The notes below the pieces were generated by a model. It was given only the letters and a program-made list of their open reading frames with translations, ran no database searches and was not told where the DNA came from. A stretch of 64,000 bases of DNA, taken from contig NZ_CABHXX010000030.1 in assembly GCF_902170565.1 (NCBI RefSeq), positions 124,001 to 188,000 of the forward strand, given 5' to 3'. Below, one piece after another: positions 27,397-37,729 of the stretch. Made by a program: the position numbers and the translations under genes. The stretch comes from Yersinia thracica (GTDB lineage Bacteria > Pseudomonadota > Gammaproteobacteria > Enterobacterales > Enterobacteriaceae). Within the stretch, counting starts at the first letter, position 1. Every line of letters begins with the position of its first letter.

Positions 27397-28358
27397 TAAT
27401 CTTCACGTTACGGCGCTTATTGCTGCTGGTGATAACGCTGTTTATGCTGTCATTGGTCAGTTTTAGTCTGAGCTATTTTACCCCTCATGGCCCTTTAAGC
27501 GGCGCATCGCTACTGGATGCTTACCCGTTCTATTTCAGCAGCTTGCTCCAGTGGGATTTCGGCGTTTCCAGCATTAATGGTCAGCCGATCAGTGAGCAAT
27601 TGCGCGAAGCTTTCCCCGCCACCATGGAACTCTGTGTTTTGGCTTTTACTCTGGCCCTGTTTGTCGGCATTCCTCTGGGGATTATTGCGGGGGTGATGCG
27701 CGGCAAATTTGCGGATATTGCCATTAGCTCAATGGCACTTCTCGGTTTCTCTATTCCGGTGTTTTGGCTGGCGCTGTTATTGATGCTGTTCTTTTCACTG
27801 CATTTGGGCTGGTTGCCCGTCTCCGGGCGTTTTGATCTCTTGTATCAAGTCAAACCCGTCACCGGGCTGGCCTTGGTTGATGCCTGGTTATCAACCTCGC
27901 CTTATCGTAAAGAGATGATGCTCAGCGCGCTTGAGCACATGATTTTGCCCATCACGGCTTTAGCCGTGGCCCCCACCACCGAAGTTATCCGCTTAATGCG
28001 CACCAGCACCGATGATGTTATCGGGCAAAACTACATTAAGGCGGCGGCCACCCGAGGTTTATCCCGATTCACCATTATTCGCCGCCATGTCCTGCACAAT
28101 GCGTTGCCCCCCATCATTCCGAAATTGGGCTTGCAGTTCTCAACCATGCTGACATTGGCAATGATAACGGAAGTGGTTTTTAACTGGCCGGGGCTAGGTC
28201 GCTGGCTGATCAATGCGATTCGTCAACAAGATTACGCCGCTATCTCCGCAGGAGTGATGGTGGTCGGCTCGTTGGTTATCGTCGTTAATGTGCTGTCGGA
28301 TATTCTGGGCGCGATGATGACACCGTTAAAGCATAAGGAATGGTATGCCCTTCGATAA
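27393..28358 (+). CDS. sapB: Sap ABC transporter permease SapB
   Basis: Inner-membrane permease of the DppB/OppB type with six predicted transmembrane helices. The family EAA loop appears in [27 protein letters not shown] (near residues 212-238). At 321 residues it matches SapB. It partners SapC and is energised by the SapD/SapF ATPases. Translationally coupled at both ends: 4-bp overlap with sapA and 14-bp overlap with sapC. Confidence 0.95.
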   Translation: MIIFTLRRLLLLVITLFMLSLVSFSLSYFTPHGPLSGASLLDAYPFYFSSLLQWDFGVSSINGQPISEQLREAFPATMELCVLAFTLALFVGIPLGIIAGVMRGKFADIAISSMALLGFSIPVFWLALLLMLFFSLHLGWLPVSGRFDLLYQVKPVTGLALVDAWLSTSPYRKEMMLSALEHMILPITALAVAPTTEVIRLMRTSTDDVIGQNYIKAAATRGLSRFTIIRRHVLHNALPPIIPKLGLQFSTMLTLAMITEVVFNWPGLGRWLINAIRQQDYAAISAGVMVVGSLVIVVNVLSDILGAMMTPLKHKEWYALR

Positions 28359-29235
28359 TGTCTACCGCGAGAAGAAAATGCCCAGCCCGCTGTTGTATAC
28401 CTGGCGGCTTTTCTATGCTGATGGCCTGGCGATGGTGGGGTTTTACGGTGTCCTGGGGTTGTTGGCCCTGTGTCTGTTGGGCAGTACTCTGGCCCCTTAT
28501 GCCCTCGACCAACAGTTTTTGGGCTACCAATTGCTGCCGCCCTCCTGGTCACGTTACGGTAATGTCTCTTTCTTTCTGGGCACTGATGACTTAGGGCGCG
28601 ATATTTTAAGCCGCTTATTGGCCGGCGCGGCATCGACTTACGGCTCCGCGCTGCTGGTGACGGTGGCGGCAGCCCTGTGCGGCGTGGTGTTGGGGGTTTT
28701 TGCGGGTATCACCCATGGTTTTCGTTCGGCCATTCTTAATCACGTGCTGGATACATTGCTCTCTATTCCATCACTGTTGCTGGCCATCATTGTGGTGGCC
28801 TTTGTCGGCCCCAGTTTAGAACACGCGATGTTCGCCGTCTGGCTGGCACTGTTACCTCGCATGGTGCGCACCATTTATAGCGCCGTGCATGATGAACTGG
28901 ATAAAGAATATGTCATTGCCGCTCGTCTGGACGGCGCGTCCACCCCGCATATTTTGGCCTATGCCATTTTTCCTAATATTGCGGCGGTGTTAGTCACTGA
29001 ATTTACCCGGGCGTTATCGATGGCGATTTTGGATATTGCGGCATTGGGTTTTCTCGATTTGGGTGCACAATTGCCCTCTCCGGAATGGGGCGCGATGCTC
29101 GGGGACTCGCTGGATTTAGTCTATGTCGCCCCGTGGACGGTCATGCTGCCCGGCGGAGCTATTTTGGTCAGTGTGTTGTTGGTTAACCTATTAGGTGATG
29201 GTATGCGCCGAGCGATTAATGCAGGCGTTGAATAA
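28345..29235 (+). CDS. sapC: Sap ABC transporter permease SapC
   Basis: Second membrane permease of the Sap system (DppC type), 296 residues. The motif [17 protein letters not shown] near residue 75 and the EAA loop [24 protein letters not shown] are typical. Its first codons overlap the end of sapB by 14 bp. Confidence 0.95.
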   Translation: MPFDNVYREKKMPSPLLYTWRLFYADGLAMVGFYGVLGLLALCLLGSTLAPYALDQQFLGYQLLPPSWSRYGNVSFFLGTDDLGRDILSRLLAGAASTYGSALLVTVAAALCGVVLGVFAGITHGFRSAILNHVLDTLLSIPSLLLAIIVVAFVGPSLEHAMFAVWLALLPRMVRTIYSAVHDELDKEYVIAARLDGASTPHILAYAIFPNIAAVLVTEFTRALSMAILDIAALGFLDLGAQLPSPEWGAMLGDSLDLVYVAPWTVMLPGGAILVSVLLVNLLGDGMRRAINAGVE

Positions 29236-29249
29236 TATGGAGTCTAATA

Positions 29250-30242
29250 ATGCCGTTACTTGATATTCGCAACCTCACTATTGAGTTTATGACCGCTGAA
29301 GGGATGGTGAAAGCCGTTGACCGCATCAGTATCACCCTGACTGAGGGGGAGGTTCGCGGGCTGGTCGGTGAGTCTGGGTCAGGTAAAAGCTTGATTGCTA
29401 AAGCTATCTGCGGAGTGAGTAAAGACAATTGGCGCATTACCGCTGACCGCTTTCGTTTTGATGACATTGATTTATTGCAACTGACTCCACGTCAGCGCCG
29501 TAAGGTGATCGGCCATAATATTTCGATGATTTTTCAGGAGCCGCAATCCTGTCTGGACCCATCCGAGAGTATTGGTCAGCAATTGGTGCAAGCTATCCCC
29601 GGTTGGACGTATAAAGGCCGCTGGTGGCAGCGATTGCATTGGCGCAAACGTCGGGCCATCGAGCTGCTGCACCGGGTGGGGATTAAAGACCATAAAGATA
29701 TTATGCGCAGTTATCCTTATGAGTTAACCGAAGGCGAATGCCAAAAAGTGATGATTGCTATCGCGCTGGCCAATCAGCCCCGCTTGTTGATTGCCGATGA
29801 GCCTACCAATGCGATGGAACCGACCACTCAAGCGCAAATTTTCCGCCTGCTGGCGCGGCTTAATCAAAATAACAACACCACAATTTTGCTGATAAGCCAT
29901 GATTTGCAGATGATGAGTAAATGGGCTAACCGGGTTAATGTGCTGTATTGCGGTCAAACGGTGGAAAGTGCAGTTTGTGAAGATCTGTTGGCGGCCCCGC
30001 ACCATCCTTATACTCAAGCGCTGATCCGTGCCATGCCCGACTTTGGTCGCGCGCTGCCACATAAGAGTCGGCTGAATACTTTGCCGGGAGCCATTCCGTC
30101 GCTGGAACATTTGCCGATTGGCTGCCGTCTGGGGCCGCGCTGCCCTTATGCACAGAAAACCTGCATTGAAACACCGCGCTTGCGCTTGGTGAAAAACCAC
30201 GCCTTTGCCTGCCACTTCCCCTTAAATCTGGAGGAGCAATAA
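29250..30242 (+). CDS. sapD: Sap ABC transporter ATP-binding protein SapD
   Basis: Cytoplasmic ATPase of the Sap transporter, also known to support Trk potassium uptake in E. coli. The 330-residue chain has Walker A GESGSGKS, Walker [13 protein letters not shown], and the degenerate signature LTEGECQKV in place of LSGGQ, which is the normal state for SapD. The C-terminal oligopeptide-transporter motif contains Cys-rich [15 protein letters not shown]. It shares one base with the sapF start (TAATG). Confidence 0.95.
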   Translation: MPLLDIRNLTIEFMTAEGMVKAVDRISITLTEGEVRGLVGESGSGKSLIAKAICGVSKDNWRITADRFRFDDIDLLQLTPRQRRKVIGHNISMIFQEPQSCLDPSESIGQQLVQAIPGWTYKGRWWQRLHWRKRRAIELLHRVGIKDHKDIMRSYPYELTEGECQKVMIAIALANQPRLLIADEPTNAMEPTTQAQIFRLLARLNQNNNTTILLISHDLQMMSKWANRVNVLYCGQTVESAVCEDLLAAPHHPYTQALIRAMPDFGRALPHKSRLNTLPGAIPSLEHLPIGCRLGPRCPYAQKTCIETPRLRLVKNHAFACHFPLNLEEQ

Positions 30243-31057
30243 TGGCCGAGACGCTGCTCGAAGTCCGAAATCTGAGCAAAACCTTCCGCTATCGCACCGG
30301 GTTATTTCGCCGTCAACATGTCGAGGCGGTTAAATCGGTCAGTTTTACCTTGCGTGAGGGGCAAACACTGGCGGTAATTGGTGAGAATGGCTCGGGGAAA
30401 TCCACCCTGGCGAAAATGCTGTCGGGCATGATTGAGCCGACTGACGGTGAATTGCTTATTGATGACCATCGTCTGGTGTATGGCGATTATGCTTATCGCA
30501 GCCAGCGTATCCGGATGATTTTCCAAGACCCCAGTACCTCATTGAACCCCCGTCAGCGTATCGGCCAATTGCTGGATGCGCCGCTGAAATTGAACACTGA
30601 CTTAGATGCCGCGGCACGCGAACAGCGCATTTACCAGACGTTACGCCAAGTGGGGCTGTTGCCGGATCATGCTAATTATTATCCTCATATGTTAGCCTCC
30701 GGCCAAAAGCAGCGTATTGCGCTGGCGCGGGCCTTAATCCTGCAACCAAAAGTGATTGTTGCCGATGAAGCTTTGGCCTCGTTGGATATGTCCATGCGCT
30801 CACAGATTATTAATCTGATGTTGGAGTTACAGGAAAAACACGGCATATCCTATATTTATGTCACCCAGCACTTGGGCATGATGAAGCATATCAGTGACCA
30901 GGTGATTGTGATGCATGAAGGGGCGGTAGTGGAGCGCGGCAGCACCGCCGAAGTGCTGGCAGCGCCCCTGCATGACCTGACCAAGCGGTTGATTTCCAGT
31001 CATTTTGGTGAAGCGCTCACCGCAGATGCCTGGCGGCGGGATACCGCGAACTTCTAA
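30242..31057 (+). CDS. sapF: Sap ABC transporter ATP-binding protein SapF
   Basis: Second ATPase of the Sap system, 271 residues. It has Walker A GENGSGKS, signature LASGQKQRIALARAL and Walker B VIVADEALASLD, with the H-loop His in YVTQHLG. Last gene of sapABCDF. No strong terminator is seen directly after it. Confidence 0.95.
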   Translation: MAETLLEVRNLSKTFRYRTGLFRRQHVEAVKSVSFTLREGQTLAVIGENGSGKSTLAKMLSGMIEPTDGELLIDDHRLVYGDYAYRSQRIRMIFQDPSTSLNPRQRIGQLLDAPLKLNTDLDAAAREQRIYQTLRQVGLLPDHANYYPHMLASGQKQRIALARALILQPKVIVADEALASLDMSMRSQIINLMLELQEKHGISYIYVTQHLGMMKHISDQVIVMHEGAVVERGSTAEVLAAPLHDLTKRLISSHFGEALTADAWRRDTANF

Positions 31058-31593
31058 CTGACTCACTGGCGGCCATGAGCACCAACTCGGTTTTGGCGAT
31101 ATGGAATCTCTACCCGCGATCGCGGCCAACTGCTGACAAAATCAAATGAAGGGGAAACGTGCCGTTGGGGTCGTAGTCGCGTAAGCGACCGAAGCGCCCC
31201 TAGGTGCGGTCCCCCCTTCACTCACTGAGTTATAAATAGCTTTGCCATTAACCTCGGTTTTTTATGCTCTCAAGCCGCCCTTTACCCAGTTACTGGCTAA
31301 CGTAATGACATTTTTGTTATATATAATAATATGTTATTACTTTTAGTTATTGATTATGGTTTAACGTTATTTTATCTCGCAAACCCAATCGGCAATGATA
31401 TCCACTGTGTTCATTCCATAAAACAACAGGATATTTCGCCGATGTTGAACCCCCACTTCTGCCATAACGCCCAGCCAGATACCCCGCGACTCGCCCTGTT
31501 CATTGCTCATCCGCACCCGTCACAGGGGGCTGCGGCTTGTCACCCACATTTACCTTTAACTTTGGCGTGTTGCTGCCCCTAACGGAGGTCACT
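31058..31593. other. Intergenic region after sapF with a long imperfect inverted repeat
   Basis: A gap of 536 bp. The first half holds the inverted repeat listed separately. The second half has a weak 83-codon frame (31331-31582) that overlaps the next gene and lacks a ribosome site, so I do not call it. AACGGAGGTCACT before 31594 is the ribosome site of the next gene. Confidence 0.5.
31147..31220. repeat. Structured inverted repeat downstream of sapF
   Basis: Outer arms TGAAGGGG and CCCCTTCA enclose a nested hairpin GTCGC-GTAA-GCGAC and a GGGG/CCCC pair. The 74-bp segment is richer in G+C than its surroundings. It resembles an extragenic palindromic element; no second copy was noticed in this window. 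It could protect the sapABCDF mRNA 3' end. Confidence 0.55.
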
Positions 31594-32829
31594 ATGGTGC
31601 AATTTAGACGGCAAGATAATGCTCATTGGTATCATGAAACTCAGCGCAGTGGCCGCACTATTACCGCGCAAATTACCGACGAAAATGACACGGCGCATAG
31701 CGGTAACATCAGCAATCCCTATCATGGCGAAAACCTCATTGAACAAGGTGCCTTCCTGCTCGGCTTAGCCAAGGATATTCCCACCCCTTTAGGTGATATT
31801 TTACAACAGCATGCCGCGATTTTATCTGCCTCAGATGCCATGTATCAGGCGCTTTTCCCCCCGGCTGTTGAACTAGACCCCGAAAATACTTTTTCTCTGT
31901 ATGACCGGTTAAGCAGCGCCTTGACTGTTGCTCAGGTTACTGGAGTCCAACGATTATGCAGCCACTATGCCGCCCGCCTTACCCCACTTTCCAGCCCGGA
32001 CGCCTCGCGGGAAAGTAATATGCGGCTTACACAAATCACCCAATATGCACGCCAACTCGCCAGCCAGCCGACTTTGATTGACCGGCATGCACTGCAACAA
32101 TTGGCTGAGGTGGGGCTGACAAATGCAGATATTATTGTTTTATCGCAGATAATTGGTTTTATCGGTTTCCAGGCCAGAGTGGTCGCCGGTTTTTCTGCTC
32201 AAGCAGGTTATCCGACCGTCATGCTGCCCGGTTTCCCACGGATGGAAGATGCCCCATCAAGCCCGCTGCCCGAAAGTCAGCCACAATGGCACGGTTGGCT
32301 GCCCTCATTGACGGAAAATGCGTCTATTGCCGCCGAAGAATCACCGGTTGATGTCGAAGTCACACTCAACCAGCTGCTTGCCTACCATCAAGAGAGCTTA
32401 TCAGCCTATAATGCGATTACCACGCAGTTGGATACCCTAGAGCAAGCCCCCTTTTCACCGACCAGCGAATCTGACTGGCAAGAATTAGTCTCACTGGTGA
32501 GCGCCCGAATCAACGGCAGCCTCTACTGCCAAGCCTGGCATCAGCATAATTTGCAACAACTGACCGGAAATAGTTCATTATTAGCCGCGTTACAGACCGG
32601 AATTGACAGTGCTTTGAGAGAGGCGGCTTACCCCAATAATCCAGTGATTCAGCAACTTATCTCTGTTACCGCCGAACTGACTCGCGCCCCGGAGCGCTTT
32701 AGTCACCAGCATATTAGCCCGTTGCTGGCTCTGGGTCTCAGTGATAAACAGCTGCTCAGTATTATTTTCTGTATTGCCTCGGCGGGCTGGGCCAACCGCC
32801 TCCGCCACACACTGGGGCAAAGGGTTTGA
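31594..32829 (+). CDS. AhpD-like/CMD-domain protein (Avi_7170-type)
   Basis: A 411-residue protein that looks like a tandem of alkylhydroperoxidase-D/carboxymuconolactone-decarboxylase-like helical domains, in the style of the CMD domain family named after Avi_7170. The internal segments LTNADIIVLSQIIGFIGFQARVVAGFSA and LSDKQLLSIIFCIASAGWANRL show the related helix pattern. The redox CxxC of AhpD is not present, so peroxidase activity should not be assumed. The ATG at 31594 with GGAGG is preferred over a start 57 bases upstream. It converges on a LysR regulator with 20 bp between stops. Confidence 0.6.
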   Translation: MVQFRRQDNAHWYHETQRSGRTITAQITDENDTAHSGNISNPYHGENLIEQGAFLLGLAKDIPTPLGDILQQHAAILSASDAMYQALFPPAVELDPENTFSLYDRLSSALTVAQVTGVQRLCSHYAARLTPLSSPDASRESNMRLTQITQYARQLASQPTLIDRHALQQLAEVGLTNADIIVLSQIIGFIGFQARVVAGFSAQAGYPTVMLPGFPRMEDAPSSPLPESQPQWHGWLPSLTENASIAAEESPVDVEVTLNQLLAYHQESLSAYNAITTQLDTLEQAPFSPTSESDWQELVSLVSARINGSLYCQAWHQHNLQQLTGNSSLLAALQTGIDSALREAAYPNNPVIQQLISVTAELTRAPERFSHQHISPLLALGLSDKQLLSIIFCIASAGWANRLRHTLGQRV

Positions 32830-32849
32830 CTCAAGCCCCGTTGCTACCA

Positions 32850-33755
32850 CTATTCTGCGTGGATAATTAGCCATTCTTGGGCAACATCAAAGAAGTGCTG
32901 GGCCAGCGGTGTCGCCCGCCCTGGTTCAGCGACCACCACCGCAGCATGGCGGTTCATCCTAGGAATATCCACCGACCTGCGCTGTAACGCCGGGGACATC
33001 TCCTCCAACAAACTGCCTTGCGGGAATAAACCACAGCCCAACCCGACAAAAATCCCTTGTAGCAATTGCAGAATAGAGGTGCTTTCCAGCCGAATATGTA
33101 ATGACAGCTCTGCATCGCGAAAATTATTATCCAGATAGCGGCGGAAATAACGGCTCGGCTCCGCCAGACAAAGTGGCAATGCGGCCACCTGGGAAAGCGT
33201 TAACGGCTCGGTGCCAGTTAATTCAGGGAAATGTTCCGGGTGGAATAGCAGGTCAACCCCGCCATCGATGAGCGGTTGAGCTTGAAAATGCAGTTCATTC
33301 AAAGTGCTCAGTTCGAAAAAACCGATTCCCACATCAACCGAGTGCCCCGTCAGGGCTTCCAGCAGTTGATCAGCACTTAACACTGAGACCCGATAGTCCA
33401 GATGGGGGTAGCGCTCACTGGCACTTTTCAGCAATTGCGCCAATGAAATGCTGCATTGCGGCACTATGCCAATCCGTAGCGTGCCATTCAGACCATGCTT
33501 CAGTGATTCCACCTCCAGCTTTAGCCCTTGATAGACAGAGACAATTTCTCTCGCCCAGGCTAAAACTCGCTCGCCTTCCGCAGTAAATCCTTCAAAATTA
33601 TTGCCACGGTTTATCAGTGGCACACCCAGCTCCCGCTCCAGATTTTTCAAGCGCATCGACAAAGTTGGCTGGCTGACAAAGCTGGCTTCTGCTGCACGAC
33701 CAAAGTGCCGTTCGCGCTCCAAATTACACAGATAGATAAGCTGTTTGATATCCAT
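32850..33755 (-). CDS. LysR-family transcriptional regulator
   Basis: A 301-residue LTTR with the N-terminal winged helix-turn-helix (MDIKQLIYLCNLERERHFGRAAEASFVSQPTLSMRLKNLE, in two parts: helix FGRAAEASFV and recognition helix QPTLSMRLKNLE). A periplasmic-binding-like effector domain starts near residue 90 (LRIGIVPQCSISL). The ATG at 33755 gives the canonical LTTR start; the frame runs 17 codons further upstream. Convergent with the CMD-domain gene, divergent from dtpA; the regulated genes are not evident. Confidence 0.88.
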   Translation of the reverse strand: MDIKQLIYLCNLERERHFGRAAEASFVSQPTLSMRLKNLERELGVPLINRGNNFEGFTAEGERVLAWAREIVSVYQGLKLEVESLKHGLNGTLRIGIVPQCSISLAQLLKSASERYPHLDYRVSVLSADQLLEALTGHSVDVGIGFFELSTLNELHFQAQPLIDGGVDLLFHPEHFPELTGTEPLTLSQVAALPLCLAEPSRYFRRYLDNNFRDAELSLHIRLESTSILQLLQGIFVGLGCGLFPQGSLLEEMSPALQRRSVDIPRMNRHAAVVVAEPGRATPLAQHFFDVAQEWLIIHAE

Positions 33756-34301
33756 ACAGAATCTCAGATTTTCATGATTCGATGCAGTATACCATTGTGC
33801 TTCCATCCGGTGTTTTGTCGCACTGCCGTTTTTTAGACCAAAAATTTACATAACTCTGGGATCCAGCACTCAGTTTGCCGCTCGACTCAGATATTTACCT
33901 GATTAACATTTAACCGCATTTTGGATAATTTCAGACTTTTCATCGTAAGCACAATATTGATTTGGCTATTCACATACATTTAACGATATGAACCACAAAA
34001 TGGCAAAATAGCAGAATATATACCTGAATAAAATCAGTTCAGCTTTTAATCAAAACAAAAAATTGCCAAACAGCGAAAACATAAACGTTAATTCTGCATA
34101 ACATTTGCAACATAGCTGCATCGCGCTGATAGAGATAAATGTAACAGAACATTGCAAAAGCCTTGTCTCGTTGACAAAGATAGTGAACATTAACCGCCGC
34201 TAAACATCTTATAACAACGCAAAAGGATGCCATCTCGCGCATTCACTTTTGTCTTTCCTGTCATTTATATCTATGTCAGGTAGTGAAAAACAGGGGTTTC
34301 C
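33756..34301. other. Divergent intergenic region, LysR gene and dtpA
   Basis: A 546-bp A+T-rich region without a convincing ORF. dtpA is OmpR-dependent in enteric bacteria, and OmpR sites may lie here, but I cannot assign them by eye. I see no sRNA or terminator. Confidence 0.4.
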
Positions 34302-35843
34302 GTGTCAACAGCAAACAACCATCAACAACCAAAAGAGAGCCAACAGCCACCAAACGGCAGTCAACCCGAAATCAGTATGAATGCTTTCAAGCAACCGAAA
34401 GCGTTTTACCTGATCTTCTCCATAGAACTGTGGGAACGTTTTGGTTATTACGGCCTGCAAGGGATCATGGCCGTTTATCTGGTCAAAATGCTCGGGATGA
34501 GCGAAGCCGATTCGATAACCTTATTCTCCTCTTTCAGCGCCCTGGTCTATGGCTTCGTTGCCATTGGTGGGTGGTTAGGGGATAAAGTTCTCGGTGCGAA
34601 ACGCGTTATTGTGCTGGGTGCGCTAGTGCTGGCGGTGGGGTATTCCATGATAGCCTACTCCGGCCATGATATTTTCTGGGTCTATCTGGGCATGGCAACC
34701 ATTGCTGTTGGTAATGGTTTATTCAAAGCCAACCCATCCTCCCTGCTGTCAACTTGCTATAACAAAGACGATCCGCGTTTGGACGGTGCATTCACCATGT
34801 ACTATATGTCCATCAATATAGGTTCGTTCTTCTCTATGATGGCAACCCCATGGTTGGCAGTGAAGTATGGCTGGAACGTCGCATTTTCACTGAGTGTTAT
34901 TGGGATGCTTATCACTCTGGTGAACTTCTGGTTCTGCCGTAAATGGGTGAAAAATCAAGGTTCCAAACCTGACTTCGCGCCTTTGCAGTTTAAAAAACTG
35001 TTGATGGTATTGGTCGGCGTGGTGGCTCTGATTGCCCTGTCGAGCTGGCTGCTGCATAACCAGATAGTGGCCCGTTGGGCGCTGGCGCTGGTGTCTGTCG
35101 GCATTATCTGTATTTTTGCCAAAGAGACATTTTCACTGCACGGCACCGCACGCCGTAGAATGATTGTGGCATTCCTATTGATGCTAGAAGCGGTCGTGTT
35201 CTTTGTGTTGTACAGCCAAATGCCAACATCTCTGAATTTCTTCGCCATTCATAACGTTGAACACAGCATCTTGGGTATTAACTTCGAGCCGGAACAATTT
35301 CAAGCTTTGAACCCGTTCTGGATTATGGTTGCCAGCCCAATACTGGCCGCAATCTATAACAAAATGGGCGATAGCCTGCCAATGCCGCACAAATTTGCTT
35401 TCGGTATGGTGCTCTGCTCCGCCGCTTTCCTGGTACTACCGTGGGGCGCAAGCCTTGCTAACGAACACGGTATCGTCTCCGTCAATTGGTTAATCCTCAG
35501 CTATGCATTGCAGAGTATTGGTGAGCTGATGATTTCCGGCCTGGGTCTGGCGATGGTGGCGCAGTTAGTGCCGCAGCGCCTGATGGGTTTCATCATGGGG
35601 TCATGGTTCCTGACCACTGCGGCCGCGGCGATGATCGCCGGTAAAGTTGCCGCATTGACCGCAGTACCAAGTGATATCACTGACGCCCATGCATCACTGG
35701 CTATCTATAGCCACGTGTTTATGCAGATTGGTATTGTGACCGCCATCATCGCGGTTCTGATGATGCTGACCGCACCAAAACTGTATCGCATGACATTGGC
35801 ACCGAGTGACAACAACAAAGCACCGTCCGCCACAGCCGTTTAA
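34302..35843 (+). CDS. dtpA: Di/tripeptide permease DtpA
   Basis: Proton-coupled di- and tripeptide transporter of the POT/PTR family with 14 expected transmembrane helices. The 513-residue protein starts with GTG and is about 12 residues longer than E. coli DtpA because of a Gln/Pro-rich N-terminal stretch before [26 protein letters not shown]. The ExxERFxYY motif and the PTR signature [13 protein letters not shown] are intact. It opens the conserved dtpA-gstA-pdxY-tyrS block, here interrupted by three extra genes. A terminator follows at once. Confidence 0.95.
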   Translation: MSTANNHQQPKESQQPPNGSQPEISMNAFKQPKAFYLIFSIELWERFGYYGLQGIMAVYLVKMLGMSEADSITLFSSFSALVYGFVAIGGWLGDKVLGAKRVIVLGALVLAVGYSMIAYSGHDIFWVYLGMATIAVGNGLFKANPSSLLSTCYNKDDPRLDGAFTMYYMSINIGSFFSMMATPWLAVKYGWNVAFSLSVIGMLITLVNFWFCRKWVKNQGSKPDFAPLQFKKLLMVLVGVVALIALSSWLLHNQIVARWALALVSVGIICIFAKETFSLHGTARRRMIVAFLLMLEAVVFFVLYSQMPTSLNFFAIHNVEHSILGINFEPEQFQALNPFWIMVASPILAAIYNKMGDSLPMPHKFAFGMVLCSAAFLVLPWGASLANEHGIVSVNWLILSYALQSIGELMISGLGLAMVAQLVPQRLMGFIMGSWFLTTAAAAMIAGKVAALTAVPSDITDAHASLAIYSHVFMQIGIVTAIIAVLMMLTAPKLYRMTLAPSDNNKAPSATAV

Positions 35844-35859
35844 TCTGCTGGCCGGCTAA

Positions 35860-35887
35860 AAGCGCTCCTTCGGGAGCGTTTTTTTTG
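35860..35887 (+). terminator. Terminator of dtpA
   Basis: CGCTCC-TTCG-GGAGCG tetraloop hairpin followed by eight T. Confidence 0.92.
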
Positions 35888-35905
35888 TTTAACATCAGCG
35901 GGCGG

Positions 35906-36259
35906 TCAGTTATTTGACCATACCGCCAACTGATAGCCATCTGGATCGGTAAAGTGGAAACGCCGCCCTCCGGGGAAAGCAAAGACCGGAATAACAATTT
36001 TGGCCCCCGCCTCTTCCAGACGTTTTTGTGTCTGTGCCAAATCATCAGCATAGAGAATGACAAGTGGCCCACCATTGGGCTTAACCTCGCCCACAGTAAA
36101 CCCCCCCGTCAATCGACCATCAGTAAATTCACAATAGCTCGGCCCATAATCCGTAAATCGCCACTGAAAAACCGTTCCGTAAAAGTCTTTCGAACGGGCA
36201 ATGTCACTGACAGCAAACTCTATATTGTCGATACGATTATCATTTCTCTGAATACTCAT
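35906..36259 (-). CDS. VOC-family (glyoxalase/bleomycin-resistance-like) protein
   Basis: A 117-residue protein with the vicinal-oxygen-chelate fold: NIEFAVSDIARSKDFYGTVFQW at the N-terminus and GRRFHFTDPDGYQLAVWSNN at the C-terminus. The metal site is only partly GloA-like: an Asn is found where the first ligand would be (DNIEFAV). The substrate is unknown. It is convergent with dtpA and not present at this place in E. coli. Confidence 0.8.
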   Translation of the reverse strand: MSIQRNDNRIDNIEFAVSDIARSKDFYGTVFQWRFTDYGPSYCEFTDGRLTGGFTVGEVKPNGGPLVILYADDLAQTQKRLEEAGAKIVIPVFAFPGGRRFHFTDPDGYQLAVWSNN

Positions 36260-36457
36260 AGGTGCTCCGGTGATTAACGCATTAATTAATATCAGGGTTT
36301 CATCTTAAGCATTTACTCAATTTATGTCTCTATGGTCACCCAACGCCAATGTGAATAACGCCGCGCTCTTTTTGTACAAAAAATAAACTATACTTTACAT
36401 AATTCGAGGTTCATTAATCCCGAGAAGCTTACTGTAGCAGTGATAATGAGGTGATTT

Positions 36458-37048
36458 ATGATCAACCATGTTTGGGGACTTATGACCCATCCCGGTCAGG
36501 AATTACAGCAAATCAAACGTGAGGGCGAAAGCGTACGCCACATGTATGCTCATCACATTCTCCTGATGGCGGCTATCCCGGTGATTTGCGCATTTATTGG
36601 CACCACGCAAGTCGGCTGGAGCTTTGGTGACGGCCAGAGCATAAAACTAACCCCCCTAACCGCGCTCTATTCTGCTGTGATTTTCTATGTGTTGATTTTG
36701 GCCGCCGTGGCACTGATGGGCCGGGTTATTTACTGGATGGCCCGCCGTTATGAAAGCCGCCCGAGTTGGCAGAATTGTACTCTGTTCGCGGGCTATGCTG
36801 CCACACCGATGTTTTTGGCGGGAGTGGTTGCCCTCTACCCAATCATCTGGTTGTGCTTATTGGTCGGGGTGATTGCACTTTGTTATGCCGGTTATCTGAT
36901 GTATCTGGGAATTCCCACTTTCCTGAACATTGACCGGCAAGAAGGTTTTATTTTCTCCGGCTCGACCTTTGCCATCGGGGTGCTGGTGTTAGAGTTACTT
37001 CTGGGCCTCACTGTCTTATTGTGGGGCTATGGTTCGCGCCTGCTGTAA
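36458..37048 (+). CDS. YIP1-family inner-membrane protein (YohC-like)
   Basis: A 196-residue protein with about five transmembrane segments (HHILLMAAIPVICAF, ALYSAVIFYVLILAAVALMG, AGYAATPMFLAGVVAL, LLVGVIALCYAGYLMYLGIP, VLVLELLLGLTVLLWGYG). The sequence pattern matches the YIP1/YohC family of bacterial membrane proteins, which has no established function. Monocistronic by position. Confidence 0.75.
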   Translation: MINHVWGLMTHPGQELQQIKREGESVRHMYAHHILLMAAIPVICAFIGTTQVGWSFGDGQSIKLTPLTALYSAVIFYVLILAAVALMGRVIYWMARRYESRPSWQNCTLFAGYAATPMFLAGVVALYPIIWLCLLVGVIALCYAGYLMYLGIPTFLNIDRQEGFIFSGSTFAIGVLVLELLLGLTVLLWGYGSRLL

Positions 37049-37282
37049 TCATTGATAGCGGTAATAACGGATGACAGTAATCACTGAACTCTGTGACACC
37101 GTCACTGACTGGGGCGCGCCGCTCTCCAGTCAATGTCTCAGTGAACGGCCCTTAATCGGGTTTTTTTAAAGTCGCTAACAGGCTTTTATGGTGATTAATG
37201 TCGTCTGGATCGCAATCTCTTACATCCCCGCACAGAATAAGGTTGTACACTGTGTGAGACTGATGCAAACAAGGCAAAAAAA

Positions 37283-37546
37283 ATGAAAAAGCTGACATTA
37301 AAAGAAATGACCGAAAGTGAGCAACGCGATGTCAAAACGCAACTCGATAAAGCCAGGATAAATTTAGGAAGGGCATTAACCAATTCAGAACAAAATAAAG
37401 TCAAAGACGAAGCAATAGAAAAAATCATGAACGCCCGAGAACAAATCGCCAAGTTAACCCGCGTAGAAAGAAAAACCAAAAAAACAGCACCAAGCACCAC
37501 CACCTTTAGCTGGTCCGCCTCTATCAGCACACGTCCACCACGGTAA
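37283..37546 (+). CDS. DUF3811 family protein (YjbD-like)
   Basis: An 87-residue charged, mostly helical protein. The beginning LTLKEMTESEQRDVKTQLDKARI, the ALTNSEQNKVKDE segment and the C-terminal FSWSASISTRPPR match the DUF3811 family of E. coli YjbD, of unknown function. The ribosome site is weak (AAGG followed by an A-run). In E. coli the homologue lies elsewhere on the chromosome. Confidence 0.75.
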   Translation: MKKLTLKEMTESEQRDVKTQLDKARINLGRALTNSEQNKVKDEAIEKIMNAREQIAKLTRVERKTKKTAPSTTTFSWSASISTRPPR

Positions 37547-37729
37547 CAACTCGTCCACTGACAGAAAATAACTGTTATGGATGGCCTACAGTGGCGGAAA
37601 TTCACTGCTGTAGGTCAATTTCTGACTTCCTGCATAATTATATTACATTGTACTAGCAGCATTTTTTACCTCCCTACCTTAGGATTAATGGAAGCTTTTA
37701 TCTTTCAGTACGCTATTAAGGAGTCTGTG

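Noticed and set aside
31331-31582. 83-codon ORF upstream of the CMD-like gene
   Set aside because: Overlaps the start of the CMD-like gene region, has no ribosome site, and its C-terminal half is Pro/His/Cys-rich as in a shifted frame.
37195-37605. 136-codon reverse-strand ORF over the DUF3811 gene
   Set aside because: Antisense shadow of the DUF3811 gene, which has family similarity on the plus strand.
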